From positions 33,513-97,512 of the forward strand of contig BNBH01000017.1 of assembly GCA_014655195.1 (NCBI GenBank): 64,000 nt of DNA, read 5' to 3'. The stretch is from Streptomyces cellulosae. GTDB taxonomy: Bacteria; Actinomycetota; Actinomycetes; Streptomycetales; Streptomycetaceae. Under the pieces are notes generated by a model. The model was given only the letters and a program-made list of their open reading frames with translations, was not told where the DNA came from and made no database searches. Position numbers and translations under genes: made by a program. Of this stretch, positions 44,441 to 53,174 are shown in pieces. The stretch's first letter is position 1. Each line of letters opens with the position of its first letter.

Positions 44441-46380
44441 GCATGAGCGCGGGGTGGTACCTGCGGCGCCTGTCCCGGATGGGGCCGCGGGAGGCCGGCG
44501 GCCGGGCCGTCGACGCGGTGCGCCGGCGGCGGTGGCGGTCGGCGCTGCCCGAGCGGCCGCCGGTGACGGGCGTCCGGTTCACGGCCGTGCTGCCCGAGGG
44601 CGCGCTCGCCGCGGTGCACCCGGACGCGGTGAAGCGTCTGGTGGCCGAGGCGGACCGGCTGATGGCGGGGCGCGCCGAGTTCTTCGGGGTGGTCCGCGAC
44701 GACATGACGGATCCGGACTGGCAGTTCGACCCGAAGACCGGCCGCCGTGCCCCGCTGGACCACGCCTTCGACGTGCCGTACCGGGACGAGGCGACGGTCG
44801 GCGACATCAAGCAGATCTGGGAGCCGTCCCGGCACCAGTACCTGACCGTGCTGGCCGCCGCGTACGCGCTCACCGGGAACGACCGGTACGCGGAGCGGGT
44901 GGCCGCGCATCTGCGGTCGTGGTGGGAGGCCAACCCGCCGCTGCGGGGTGCCCATTGGGTCAGCGGCATCGAGCTGGGCATCCGGCTGCTGTCGTGGGTG
45001 TGGATCCGGAGGCTGCTCGACGGGTGGGCGGGGGCGCCCGCGCTGTTCGAGGAGAACCCGGTGGCGCTGGACCAGATCTGGCACCACCAGCGCTGGCTGG
45101 CCGCGTTCCCCAGCCGGGGCTCGTCGGCGAACAACCACGCGGTCGCCGAGGCGGCCGGGCAGCTCGCCGCGTCCTGCGCGTTCGGCTGGTTCCCGTACTC
45201 GCCGCGGTGGCGGGCGGACGCGCTGCGCGACCTGGACCGGCATCTGCGCGCCAACACCTTCCTGTCCGGGATCAACCGGGAACTGGCGAGCGAGTACCAC
45301 GGGCTGGTGCTGGAGCTGGGCCTGGCCGCGGTGGCCGAGGCCGACGCCGCGGGCGTGACCGTGCCCGCGACGACACGGCTGGTGCTGCTGCGGATGACGG
45401 ACGCGCTCGCGGCGGTCGTCGACAACCGGCTGCGCCCGCCCCGTCAGGGCGACGCGGACGACGGTCACGGGCTGGTGCTCGACGGCCCGGACACCGACCG
45501 CTGGGGGTCGCTGCTGGCCACCGGCGAGGCGGTGTTCGGCCGGCTCGCCTGGTGGCCCGAGGTGCCCGGCGCCGATGTCCGCACCCCGCTGCTGGCCTCG
45601 CTGACCGAGCCGTACGGCGCGGGCGTGGCGCGTCCGGAGAAACGGCCCGCGCACTTCGCGGACGCGGGGCTGACCGTGCTGCGAGGGCCCGGGGACATCT
45701 GGTGCCGCTGCGACGGCGGACCGCATGGCTTCCTGTCGATCGCCGCGCACGCCCACGCGGACGCGCTGTCGGTGGAGGTGCGGCACGACGGGGTGGACGT
45801 GCTGGCCGACCCGGGCACGTACTGCTACCACGGCCAGCCGGAGTGGCGGAGCTACTTCAGGTCGACGCTCGGCCACAACACGCTCGAGGCGGGCGGCCGG
45901 GACCAGTCGGTGTCGGGCGGTCCGTTCCTGTGGACGCGGCACGCCGTGACCCGGGTGCTGAAGGCGGACACGGACGGGGAGGAGGCGGCGCGCTGGTGCG
46001 CCGAGCACGACGGCTACCGGCCGCTGCTGCACCGGCGGCAGGTCGACGTCACGTACGAGAGCCGTGAGGTGCGGATCACCGACACGGTGAGCGGGGACCG
46101 CCGGGAGGTGCGTCTGGCGTTCCACCTCGGCCCGTCGGTGACGGCGGAGCTGGAGGGCAGCCGGGCGCGGCTCAGCTGGACGCGGGACGGGGAGGACCGC
46201 TCGGCGGTGCTCGACCTGCCGGACGGGCTCACCTGGCGGTCGCACCGCGGGGAGAGCGGACCCCCGTTGGGCTGGTACTCGCCCGGGTTCGGGCGCAAGG
46301 TGCCGAGCACCACGCTGGCCGGCAGCGGATCCGTCGACGGGACGGCCGAGTTCACCACCGTTCTCGGGTTCGACGGCTAG
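44437..46380 (+). CDS. heparinase II/III-like polysaccharide lyase family protein
   Basis: A 647-residue protein with an N-terminal alpha/alpha toroid (HWVSGIELGIRLLSWVWIRR; SRGSSANNHAVAEAAGQLAA) and a C-terminal beta-sheet heparinase II/III domain (HGFLSIAAHAHADALSVEVR; DVLADPGTYCYHG; FRSTLGHNTLEAGGRDQS). Asn/His of NNH and the His of AHAHAD and GHNT are at positions expected for lyase chemistry on uronates. No signal peptide is seen, so it may act inside the cell on lipid-linked glycan or be exported otherwise. It supports a uronic-acid polymer. It is coupled to the bi-domain oxidoreductase. Confidence 0.85.
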   Translation: MSMSAGWYLRRLSRMGPREAGGRAVDAVRRRRWRSALPERPPVTGVRFTAVLPEGALAAVHPDAVKRLVAEADRLMAGRAEFFGVVRDDMTDPDWQFDPKTGRRAPLDHAFDVPYRDEATVGDIKQIWEPSRHQYLTVLAAAYALTGNDRYAERVAAHLRSWWEANPPLRGAHWVSGIELGIRLLSWVWIRRLLDGWAGAPALFEENPVALDQIWHHQRWLAAFPSRGSSANNHAVAEAAGQLAASCAFGWFPYSPRWRADALRDLDRHLRANTFLSGINRELASEYHGLVLELGLAAVAEADAAGVTVPATTRLVLLRMTDALAAVVDNRLRPPRQGDADDGHGLVLDGPDTDRWGSLLATGEAVFGRLAWWPEVPGADVRTPLLASLTEPYGAGVARPEKRPAHFADAGLTVLRGPGDIWCRCDGGPHGFLSIAAHAHADALSVEVRHDGVDVLADPGTYCYHGQPEWRSYFRSTLGHNTLEAGGRDQSVSGGPFLWTRHAVTRVLKADTDGEEAARWCAEHDGYRPLLHRRQVDVTYESREVRITDTVSGDRREVRLAFHLGPSVTAELEGSRARLSWTRDGEDRSAVLDLPDGLTWRSHRGESGPPLGWYSPGFGRKVPSTTLAGSGSVDGTAEFTTVLGFDG

Positions 46381-46389
46381 GGGTCTGTG

Positions 46390-47985
46390 ATGGGTCTGTG
46401 TGGAGGGGACGTGCGCCGGTGGCGGCGCTGGGCGTCGGCGGCCGGGCTGGCGCTGGCGCTGGTGGCGACCGCCGGGTGCGAGAGCACGCCCGCGCCGGAG
46501 AAGAAGGCGGACGGGCGGTCACGGACGGACGGGGAGTCGCGGGCGGACGCCCGCACGCAGCCGGAGGACTCCGGCGGTGCGCCGCGGTCCGTGGCCCGGG
46601 TGTGCGACAAGCCGAAGCCCGGACCGTCGAAGGCGCCGTCCGGCGCGGTGACCGTGGACCCCTCGGTGCCCGGCGACCTCTCCGCGAAGACCAGCTCCAG
46701 CCCGGCCGGCACGACCTTCTGGCTGAAGCCCGGGAAGCACCGCCTGGCCGACGACCGGTACGCGCAGGTGGAGCCCAAGGACGGCGACACCTACATCGGC
46801 GCGCCCGGCGCGGTCCTCGACGGCCGGAAGACCAACCAGTACGCGTTCGGCGGCGGCGCGCGCGACGTGACCATCCGGCATCTGACCGTGCAGGGGTTCG
46901 TCGCGCCGCACGACGAGGGCGTGGTGAACCACGACTCGGCCGACGGCTGGGTGATCGAGCACTCCCGGGTCCAGTTCAACTCCGGCGCCGGACTGATGGC
47001 CGGGTCCGGGCAGCAGGTGCGGGCGAGCTGCCTGCGCGGCAACGGCCAGTACGGCATGAACGCCTACAAGGGGTCGGGTCCGCTGCGTGACCTGGTGCTG
47101 GAGGGCAACGAGATCACCGACAACAACCGGCACGACTGGGAGACGAAGCGGCCCGGCTGCGGCTGCACCGGCGGCGTGAAGTTCTGGGCGGTCGACGGGG
47201 CGGACGTGCGCGGCAACTGGGTGCACGGCAACCGCGGCACCGGACTGTGGGCGGACACCAACAACAACGACTTCCTGATCGAGGGCAACGTCCTGGAGGA
47301 CAACCAGGGCGCCGCCCTGATGTACGAGACCAGCTACAACGCGGTGATCAGGAACAACACCATCCGGCGGAACAACTGGGCGGAGGGCAGGCGGTACGCC
47401 GAGCGCGGCGACACCTTCCCGTTCGCCACCGTCTACATCTCCGAGTCCGGCGGCGAGCCGCGGGTGAAGGCCCGCACGGACACGCTGGAGATCTCCGGGA
47501 ACCTCTTCGAGGACAACTGGAACGCGATCACCCTGTGGGAGAACGCCGACCGGTTCTGCAACAGCCCCGCCAACACCTCCTCGGCCGACTGCACGCTGCT
47601 CGTCGACGACATCGACCGCTGCGCGCGGCCCGGCATCACCAAGGCGCCGCTGTACACGGACTGCCGGTGGCGGACCCAGCGGGTGGACGTCCACCACAAC
47701 CGGTTCCTGCTGGACAAGTCGGCGATGGACTGCACGTCGATGTGCGACCGCATGGCGGTCCTCGCCAACTACGGCACCTATCCGGACTGGTCGCCGTACA
47801 TGGGCGAGAAGGTCGCCGACGCGATCACGCTGAAGCAGCACAACCGCTGGCGCAGCAACGTCTACGAGGGGCCGTGGACGTTCGTCGCGCACGACCCGAG
47901 CGGGGAGCTGGACTTCCAGGAGTGGCGGGGCGCGCCGTACCGGCAGGACGCGGGGAGCGCCTTCCGCGCCGGGGACGGTGGTTGA
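46390..47985 (+). CDS. right-handed beta-helix lipoprotein
   Basis: A 531-residue secreted protein. The signal peptide ends in a lipobox (LVATAGC, Cys30), followed by a charged linker rich in Lys/Asp. The main body is a parallel beta-helix with recurring NxF/NxI turns (LVLEGNEITDNNRHDWETK; DFLIEGNVLEDNQGAALMYE; AVIRNNTIRRNNWAEGRRYA; FEDNWNAITLWENADRF). Such folds occur in polysaccharide lyases, epimerases and AlgG. APHD at residues 172-175 recalls the DPHD catalytic motif of mannuronan C5-epimerases but has Ala first. Extracellular binding, cleavage or epimerisation of the product polymer is the likely role. ATG at 46390 is preferred to the GTG three bases before it. Confidence 0.8.
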   Translation: MGLCGGDVRRWRRWASAAGLALALVATAGCESTPAPEKKADGRSRTDGESRADARTQPEDSGGAPRSVARVCDKPKPGPSKAPSGAVTVDPSVPGDLSAKTSSSPAGTTFWLKPGKHRLADDRYAQVEPKDGDTYIGAPGAVLDGRKTNQYAFGGGARDVTIRHLTVQGFVAPHDEGVVNHDSADGWVIEHSRVQFNSGAGLMAGSGQQVRASCLRGNGQYGMNAYKGSGPLRDLVLEGNEITDNNRHDWETKRPGCGCTGGVKFWAVDGADVRGNWVHGNRGTGLWADTNNNDFLIEGNVLEDNQGAALMYETSYNAVIRNNTIRRNNWAEGRRYAERGDTFPFATVYISESGGEPRVKARTDTLEISGNLFEDNWNAITLWENADRFCNSPANTSSADCTLLVDDIDRCARPGITKAPLYTDCRWRTQRVDVHHNRFLLDKSAMDCTSMCDRMAVLANYGTYPDWSPYMGEKVADAITLKQHNRWRSNVYEGPWTFVAHDPSGELDFQEWRGAPYRQDAGSAFRAGDGG

Positions 47986-49231
47986 CGTGCGGGTGGAGCA
48001 CACGCCGAGGACGGTCGGGACGGTGTGGGGGCTGCTGGTCCTCAACACCCTCGGCTCCACGGGCGCGGAGACCATCGTGCCGCTGCCCCGGTCACTGATC
48101 CAGATGGTGACCATGGGCGCCCTGGTCGCCGCGTTCGCGCTGGCACTGGCCATGAACCTGCGGCTGCGGGTGCGGCCCAGCGCGTTCCTGCTGCTGCTCG
48201 GTCTCCTGCTGGTGCCGAGCCTGATCTCCAGCGTCGATCTGAGCGCCGGGTTCGGGGCGCTGTTCCGGTGCGGCCGGTTCGCGGTGTTCGTGGCCACGCT
48301 GTGGCTGGTCAGCCGCTGGTGGGACGGCTCCACCACGTTCGTGCGGTACCACATCCGCTGGTACTTCCTGGTGCTGTGCTCGGTCGCCGCCGGTCTGGTG
48401 CTGTCGCCGGGCGCGGCCCTGCCCGACCTGTACGGAGGCCGCCTCGTGGGCGCGCTGTGGCCGCTGACGCCGCCGCAGATCGGCCAGTACGCGGCGGTGG
48501 TCGTGGGGCTCGCGGTGCTGCTGGTCCTCGGCCGGCGCACCGACCGGCGGAGCGCGGCGCTGGTGATCGTGCCGTCGCTGGGGCTGCTCGCCCTCACGCA
48601 CACCCGGACGGCGACGATCGGGCTGCTCGCGGGTCTGGTGGTGGCGATCGGCTCCATGGTGCTGACCAGCGCCGCCGCCCGCCGCTGGTTCGGCTGGGCG
48701 CTGGTGTGCGCGGCGGTCGCCGCGGTCGCGTTCGGGTCGCTGCTGCAGGCGTGGTTCCTGCGCGGGCAGACCGAGGAGAACTTCTCCACCCTCACCGGCC
48801 GCGCCAAGGTGTGGGAGGCGCTGCTGAACGCGCCGCGCACAGGCGCGGAGCGGCTGTTCGGGGAGGGGCTCGGCGACAAGTCGTTCGACGGGCTGCCCAT
48901 CGACAACAGCTGGCTCGCCGTCTACCACGAACAGGGCCTGCTGGGCGTGGCGTTGGTGGCCGCGTTCGTGCTGGTGCCGGCCACGGTGGCGCTGCTGCGG
49001 CCGCCGTCGCTCGCGCGGGCCTGCGCCCTGTTCCTGATCACCTACTGCGGGCTCGCCTCGTACACGGAGGCGGGGCTGGGCGACGCGTCGCCGTACCTGC
49101 TGCATCTGGCGCTGGCGGCCTCGCTGCTGGCGGCGCCCACCGCACCGCCCGCGCCGGAGGCGGAGCCGCCTGCGCCGGAGCCCGTCCGCAGGACCGTCGC
49201 GCGGCCGGTCCGCGGCAAGGAGGTGGCGTGA
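47978..49231 (+). CDS. Wzy/O-antigen ligase-like polymerase
   Basis: A 417-residue polytopic membrane protein with roughly ten or more hydrophobic segments (LLVLNTLGSTGAETI; AFLLLLGLLLVPSLISSV; AAVVVGLAVLLVLG; FGWALVCAAVAAVAFGSLL). It has a large extracellular loop containing TLTGRAKVWEALLNAPRTG, GEGLGDKS, and DNSWLAVYHEQGLLGVALV, the Wzy_C (O-antigen ligase) signature region. It would polymerise repeat units outside the membrane. It starts with a GTG overlapping the beta-helix gene by 8 bp (a second GTG at 47987 is possible). The C-terminal tail is Pro/Arg-rich. Confidence 0.85.
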   Translation: MVDVRVEHTPRTVGTVWGLLVLNTLGSTGAETIVPLPRSLIQMVTMGALVAAFALALAMNLRLRVRPSAFLLLLGLLLVPSLISSVDLSAGFGALFRCGRFAVFVATLWLVSRWWDGSTTFVRYHIRWYFLVLCSVAAGLVLSPGAALPDLYGGRLVGALWPLTPPQIGQYAAVVVGLAVLLVLGRRTDRRSAALVIVPSLGLLALTHTRTATIGLLAGLVVAIGSMVLTSAAARRWFGWALVCAAVAAVAFGSLLQAWFLRGQTEENFSTLTGRAKVWEALLNAPRTGAERLFGEGLGDKSFDGLPIDNSWLAVYHEQGLLGVALVAAFVLVPATVALLRPPSLARACALFLITYCGLASYTEAGLGDASPYLLHLALAASLLAAPTAPPAPEAEPPAPEPVRRTVARPVRGKEVA

Positions 49232-50497
49232 ATGCACGTCATGGTGGTGCACAACCGCTACGCGTCGGCGCAGCCGAGCGGCGAGAACAAGGTCGTCGAC
49301 CAGGAGGTGGCGCTGCTGCGGGAGGCCGGTCACCGGGTCGGGGTGTTCGAGCGGCGCAGCGACGAGATCGCCGCCCGCTCGCTGCCTGCGAAGGCGGCGA
49401 TCCCGCTGCTGGTGCCGTGGAACCCGGCGGTGCGCGCCCGGCTGGCGGAGCGGCTGCGCGCCGAGCGTCCCGACGTGGTGCACCTGCACAACGTGTTCCC
49501 CCTGCTGTCGCCCGCGGTGATCGCCGCGTGCGCGGACGCCGGGGTGCCGGCCGTCGCCACGCTGCACAACTACACGCAGGTGTGCCCGCCGGGCACCCTG
49601 CACCGGGACGGCTCGCCGTGCACCGCGTGCGTGGGGCGGGCGCCGCTGCCCGCCGTGAGGCACGGCTGCTACCGCGACTCCCGGCTGGCGACCGTGCCGT
49701 TGGCGGTCAGCCTGTCCGTCAACCGGCGGCGCTGGTGGTCGGGCGTGGAACGGTTCTTCTGCATCTCGGCCGCGCAGCGCGAGGTGCTGGTGGGCGCCGG
49801 GATGCCGGGCGAACGGCTCGTGGTGAAGCACAACTTCGTGCTGGAGACGGACGTGCGCCGCACCGGCCCGGGCGAGCACCTGCTGTACCTGGGGCGGCTC
49901 GCCGAGGTGAAGGGCGTGCGGCTGCTGATGGCCGCGTGGGACGAGCTCGCCGCCGCCGGCGGGGTCGGTGTGCCGCTGGTGATCGCCGGCACGGGCCCGC
50001 TGGAGGCGGAGGTCGCGGCCTGGGCGGCGGGCCGGGACGACGTGCGCTACGTCGGCCTGTACGACCGGGCGCGGTGCCGTGAGGCCGTCGCGGGGGCGGT
50101 GGCCGTGGTGGCGCCGTCGACCTGGAAGGAGGCGTTCGGCCTGGTGGTCGTGGAGGCGATGGCGGCGGGTGTGCCGGCCGTCGCCGCCGGGCACGGCGCG
50201 TTCACCGAGCTGGTCGAGGACGGGGGGACCGGGCTGCTGCACCGGCCGGACGACGCCGCGTCACTGGCGGCCGCGCTGCGCCGGATCACCGCGGACGGCG
50301 GTGGCAACCGGGCGATGGGCCGGGCGGCCAGGCTCCGCTACGAGCGGGGCTTCAGCCCCGAGGTGGGGCTGGCGCGCCTGGAGGAGGGGTACCGCGCGGC
50401 GATCGCGGGACACGGCGGGGCGGACCCGTCGCGAGGGGACACGCACACGGGCTCGCGCCGGGGGGACCTGCGCGAGCGGGATGGGGGAAGCAGATGA
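49232..50497 (+). CDS. glycosyltransferase family 4
   Basis: A 421-residue GT-B glycosyltransferase. The N-terminal domain reads VMVVHNRYASAQPSGENKVV and RPDVVHLHNVFPLLSP; the C-terminal donor domain has LLYLGRLAEVKGVRLLMAAW and APSTWKEAFGLVVVEAMAAG with the E-x7-E motif. A Cys-rich insert (CPPGTLHRDGSPCTACVG) between the domains is typical of a GT4 subgroup and may be structural. The start immediately follows the polymerase stop, with an AAGGAGG site. Confidence 0.88.
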   Translation: MHVMVVHNRYASAQPSGENKVVDQEVALLREAGHRVGVFERRSDEIAARSLPAKAAIPLLVPWNPAVRARLAERLRAERPDVVHLHNVFPLLSPAVIAACADAGVPAVATLHNYTQVCPPGTLHRDGSPCTACVGRAPLPAVRHGCYRDSRLATVPLAVSLSVNRRRWWSGVERFFCISAAQREVLVGAGMPGERLVVKHNFVLETDVRRTGPGEHLLYLGRLAEVKGVRLLMAAWDELAAAGGVGVPLVIAGTGPLEAEVAAWAAGRDDVRYVGLYDRARCREAVAGAVAVVAPSTWKEAFGLVVVEAMAAGVPAVAAGHGAFTELVEDGGTGLLHRPDDAASLAAALRRITADGGGNRAMGRAARLRYERGFSPEVGLARLEEGYRAAIAGHGGADPSRGDTHTGSRRGDLRERDGGSR

Positions 50498-51729
50498 CAC
50501 GTTGCCGACTGTGCGGTTCGACGGCGCTGGAGAGCGTCGTCGACCTGGGGGCGACCCCGCCGTGCGAGAGCTTTCTCGCCGCGGAGCGGCTGGACGCGCC
50601 CGAGCAGACGTACCCGCTGCACCTGCGGGTGTGCACGGACTGCCGACTGGCGCAGATCCCGCCGCTGATCACACCGGAGGACACGTTCAGCGAGTACGCG
50701 TACTTCTCGTCGTACTCCTCGTCCTGGGTGGAGCACGCGCGGGCCTTCGTCGAGGACGCGGCGGCGCGGCTGGGGCTCGGCGGGGACTCCTTCGTGGTGG
50801 AGGTGGCGAGCAACGACGGCTATCTGCTGCGGCACGTGGTGGACCGGGGCATCCGCTGCCTGGGCGTCGAGCCGTCGGTGAACGTCGGCGCGGCGGCGCG
50901 GGAGGCGGGCGTGCCCACGCACACCGCGTTCCTGAGCCCGGAGACGGGCGCGGAGGTGCGCGCCGAGCACGGGCCCGCGGACCTGGTCGTCGCCAACAAC
51001 GTGTACGCGCACATCCCGGACGTCATCGGCTTCACGAAGGGCCTGCGCGCCCTGGTCGCGGACGACGGCTGGGTGTCGATCGAGGTGCAGCACCTGCTGA
51101 CCCTGATCGAGGAGAACCAGTACGACACGATCTACCACGAGCACTTCCAGTACTACACGGTCGCCTCCGCGATCCGGGCGCTGGCGAGCGGCGGTCTCGC
51201 CCTGGTGGACGTGGAGCTGCTGCCCACGCACGGAGGTTCGCTCCGGCTGTGGGCGCGGCCCGAGGAGACGGCCGGGGAGCCCAGCCGGCGGGTGGCCGAT
51301 GTCCTGGCGCGGGAGAAGGCCGCCGGGCTGCAGGAGCTGTCCGGGTACACCGAGTTCTCCGCGCGGGTGGCGAAGGTGCGCCGGGACCTGCTGCGGTTCC
51401 TGGTGACCGCGGCCGAGGAGGGCAGGACGGTCGTCGGGTACGGGGCGCCCGGCAAGGGCAACACGCTGCTCAACCACTGCGGCATCCGACCCGACCTGCT
51501 GGCGTACACGGTGGACCGCAACCCGTACAAGCACGGCCGGTACACGCCGGGCACGCGCATCCCGATCCTGCCGCCGGAGCGGATCGCCGCCGACCGGCCG
51601 GACTACGTGCTGGTGCTGCCGTGGAACCTGCGCGCCGAGCTGACCGAGCAGCTGGCGTACGTGCACGAGTGGGGCGGCCGGCTGGTCTTCCCCATCCCGG
51701 AACTGAGCATTGTCGAGGTCGAGCGATGA
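50494..51729 (+). CDS. sugar C-methyltransferase-like SAM enzyme
   Basis: A 411-residue three-domain methyltransferase of the NDP-deoxysugar C-methyltransferase type (TylCIII-like). The N-terminal zinc-binding domain has Cys pairs CRLCG and CTDC. The central SAM domain carries VVEVASNDGYLLRHVV and ANNVYAHIPDV, and IYHEHFQYYTV resembles the active-site HEHxxYY motif. The C-terminal domain begins VGYGAPGKGNTLLNHC. It would methylate a 4-keto sugar nucleotide at carbon. ATGA overlap with neighbours on both sides; first of a coupled sugar-precursor block. Confidence 0.86.
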   Translation: MTRCRLCGSTALESVVDLGATPPCESFLAAERLDAPEQTYPLHLRVCTDCRLAQIPPLITPEDTFSEYAYFSSYSSSWVEHARAFVEDAAARLGLGGDSFVVEVASNDGYLLRHVVDRGIRCLGVEPSVNVGAAAREAGVPTHTAFLSPETGAEVRAEHGPADLVVANNVYAHIPDVIGFTKGLRALVADDGWVSIEVQHLLTLIEENQYDTIYHEHFQYYTVASAIRALASGGLALVDVELLPTHGGSLRLWARPEETAGEPSRRVADVLAREKAAGLQELSGYTEFSARVAKVRRDLLRFLVTAAEEGRTVVGYGAPGKGNTLLNHCGIRPDLLAYTVDRNPYKHGRYTPGTRIPILPPERIAADRPDYVLVLPWNLRAELTEQLAYVHEWGGRLVFPIPELSIVEVER

Positions 51730-52526
51730 AGGTCGTACTGTTCTGCGGCGGTTACGGGATGCGCATGCGCGCCGGGGCGAACGACGACATACCCAAGCCG
51801 ATGGCGATGGTCGGCCCGCGCCCGCTGATCTGGCACGTGATGCGCTACTACGCGCACTACGGGCACAAGGAGTTCATCCTGTGCCTGGGCTACGGCGCCC
51901 ACCACATCAAGAACTTCTTCCTCACCTACGAGGAGACCGTCTCCAACGACTTCGTGCTGCGCGGCGGCCGCACCGAGCTGCTGTCCACCGACATCGCGGA
52001 CTGGACCGTCACGTTCGCGCAGACCGGCATCGAGTCGCCCATCGGGGAGCGGCTGCGCCGGGTGCGGGAGCATCTGGACGGCGACGAGATGTTCCTCGCC
52101 AACTACGCGGACGTGCTCACCGACGCCCCGCTGCCGGAGATGATCGACCGGTTCTCCCGCCGGGACGCGGGCGCGTCGATGATGGTGGTGCCGCCGCAGT
52201 CGTCGTTCCACTGCGTGGAGCTGGGCCAGGACGGCCTGGTGGGCGGCATCACCCCGGTGAGCGAGCTGCCGCTGTGGGAGAACGGCGGCTACTTCGTGTT
52301 GCGCCAGGAGATCTTCGACCACATCCCGGAGAACGGAGATCTCGTCGCCGACGGGTGTGCCCAACTGGCCAAGCGGGGAAGGCTCGTCGCACACCGGCAC
52401 CGCGGCTTCTGGCAGCCGACCGACACGGTCAAGGAGCGCACGGCGCTGGACGAGGCCTACGCCCGGGGGGACCGTCCGTGGGCCGTGTGGGAGCGGGAGC
52501 GTACGGGGGCGGGGGTGAGCGCGTGA
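51726..52526 (+). CDS. glucose-1-phosphate cytidylyltransferase-like nucleotidyltransferase
   Basis: A 266-residue RfbF-type sugar-phosphate nucleotidyltransferase (VVLFCGGYGMRMR; DIPKPMAMVGPRPLIWHVMR; LCLGYGAHHIKNFFL; FLANYADVLTD). The GYG-x-R-M-R start, the IKxFF segment and the short length follow glucose-1-phosphate cytidylyltransferases rather than RmlA or GMP enzymes. It would supply CDP-glucose or another CDP-sugar. Coupled by ATGA to the methyltransferase upstream and by GTGA to the deacetylase downstream. Confidence 0.85.
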   Translation: MKVVLFCGGYGMRMRAGANDDIPKPMAMVGPRPLIWHVMRYYAHYGHKEFILCLGYGAHHIKNFFLTYEETVSNDFVLRGGRTELLSTDIADWTVTFAQTGIESPIGERLRRVREHLDGDEMFLANYADVLTDAPLPEMIDRFSRRDAGASMMVVPPQSSFHCVELGQDGLVGGITPVSELPLWENGGYFVLRQEIFDHIPENGDLVADGCAQLAKRGRLVAHRHRGFWQPTDTVKERTALDEAYARGDRPWAVWERERTGAGVSA

Positions 52527-53170
52527 TCCGGCTGGGAACCGGGCGTCTCGAGCGGGTCGTCGCGGTGGGCGCGCACTGCGACGACATCGCCATCGGCGTC
52601 GGCGGCACGCTGCTGACCCTGTGCCGGGCCCGCCCGGGCCTCCGGGTCGACGCGCTGGTGCTGTCAGGCGGCGGCACGGAGCGCGAGCAGGAGGAGCAGC
52701 AGGCGCTGGCCGCGTTCTGTCCGGGCGCCGACCTCAGGCTGACCGTGGACAAGATGCCCGACGGCCGGCTGCCCGCGCACTGGGCGGAGGCCAAGGCCGC
52801 CGTCGAGGAGCTGCGCGCCCGCACCGAGCCCGACCTGGTGCTCGCCCCGCGCACCGAGGACGCGCACCAGGACCACCGCGGCCTGGCGAAGCTGATGACC
52901 ACCGCGTTCCGCGACCATCTCGTGCTGGGCTACGAGATCGTCAAGTGGGACGGGGACCTGGGCCGTCCGGTGGTGTACCAGCCGCTGACGCCCGACACGG
53001 CCGAGGACAAGGTGCGGCTGCTGCAGGAGCACTACCCCTCGCAGCGGCACCGGCCCTGGTACGACCGGGAGGCCTTCCTGGGGCTCGCCCGGATCCGCGG
53101 CATCGAGAGCCACGCCCGGTACGCCGAGGCGTTCTCCGTCACCAAACTCACTGTCGACCTGGGGGGTTGA
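52523..53170 (+). CDS. PIG-L family N-deacetylase
   Basis: A 215-residue LmbE/PIG-L zinc hydrolase. The zinc motif is AHCDDIAIGVGGTL (AHxDD) near residues 17-30, and the second metal His lies in APRTEDAHQDHRGL (HxxH). Family members deacetylate N-acetyl sugars or cleave related amides. Embedded between the nucleotidyltransferase and the epimerase, it presumably deacetylates a sugar intermediate. GTG start, GTGA overlap. Confidence 0.86.
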   Translation: MIRLGTGRLERVVAVGAHCDDIAIGVGGTLLTLCRARPGLRVDALVLSGGGTEREQEEQQALAAFCPGADLRLTVDKMPDGRLPAHWAEAKAAVEELRARTEPDLVLAPRTEDAHQDHRGLAKLMTTAFRDHLVLGYEIVKWDGDLGRPVVYQPLTPDTAEDKVRLLQEHYPSQRHRPWYDREAFLGLARIRGIESHARYAEAFSVTKLTVDLGG

Positions 53171-53174
53171 AACC

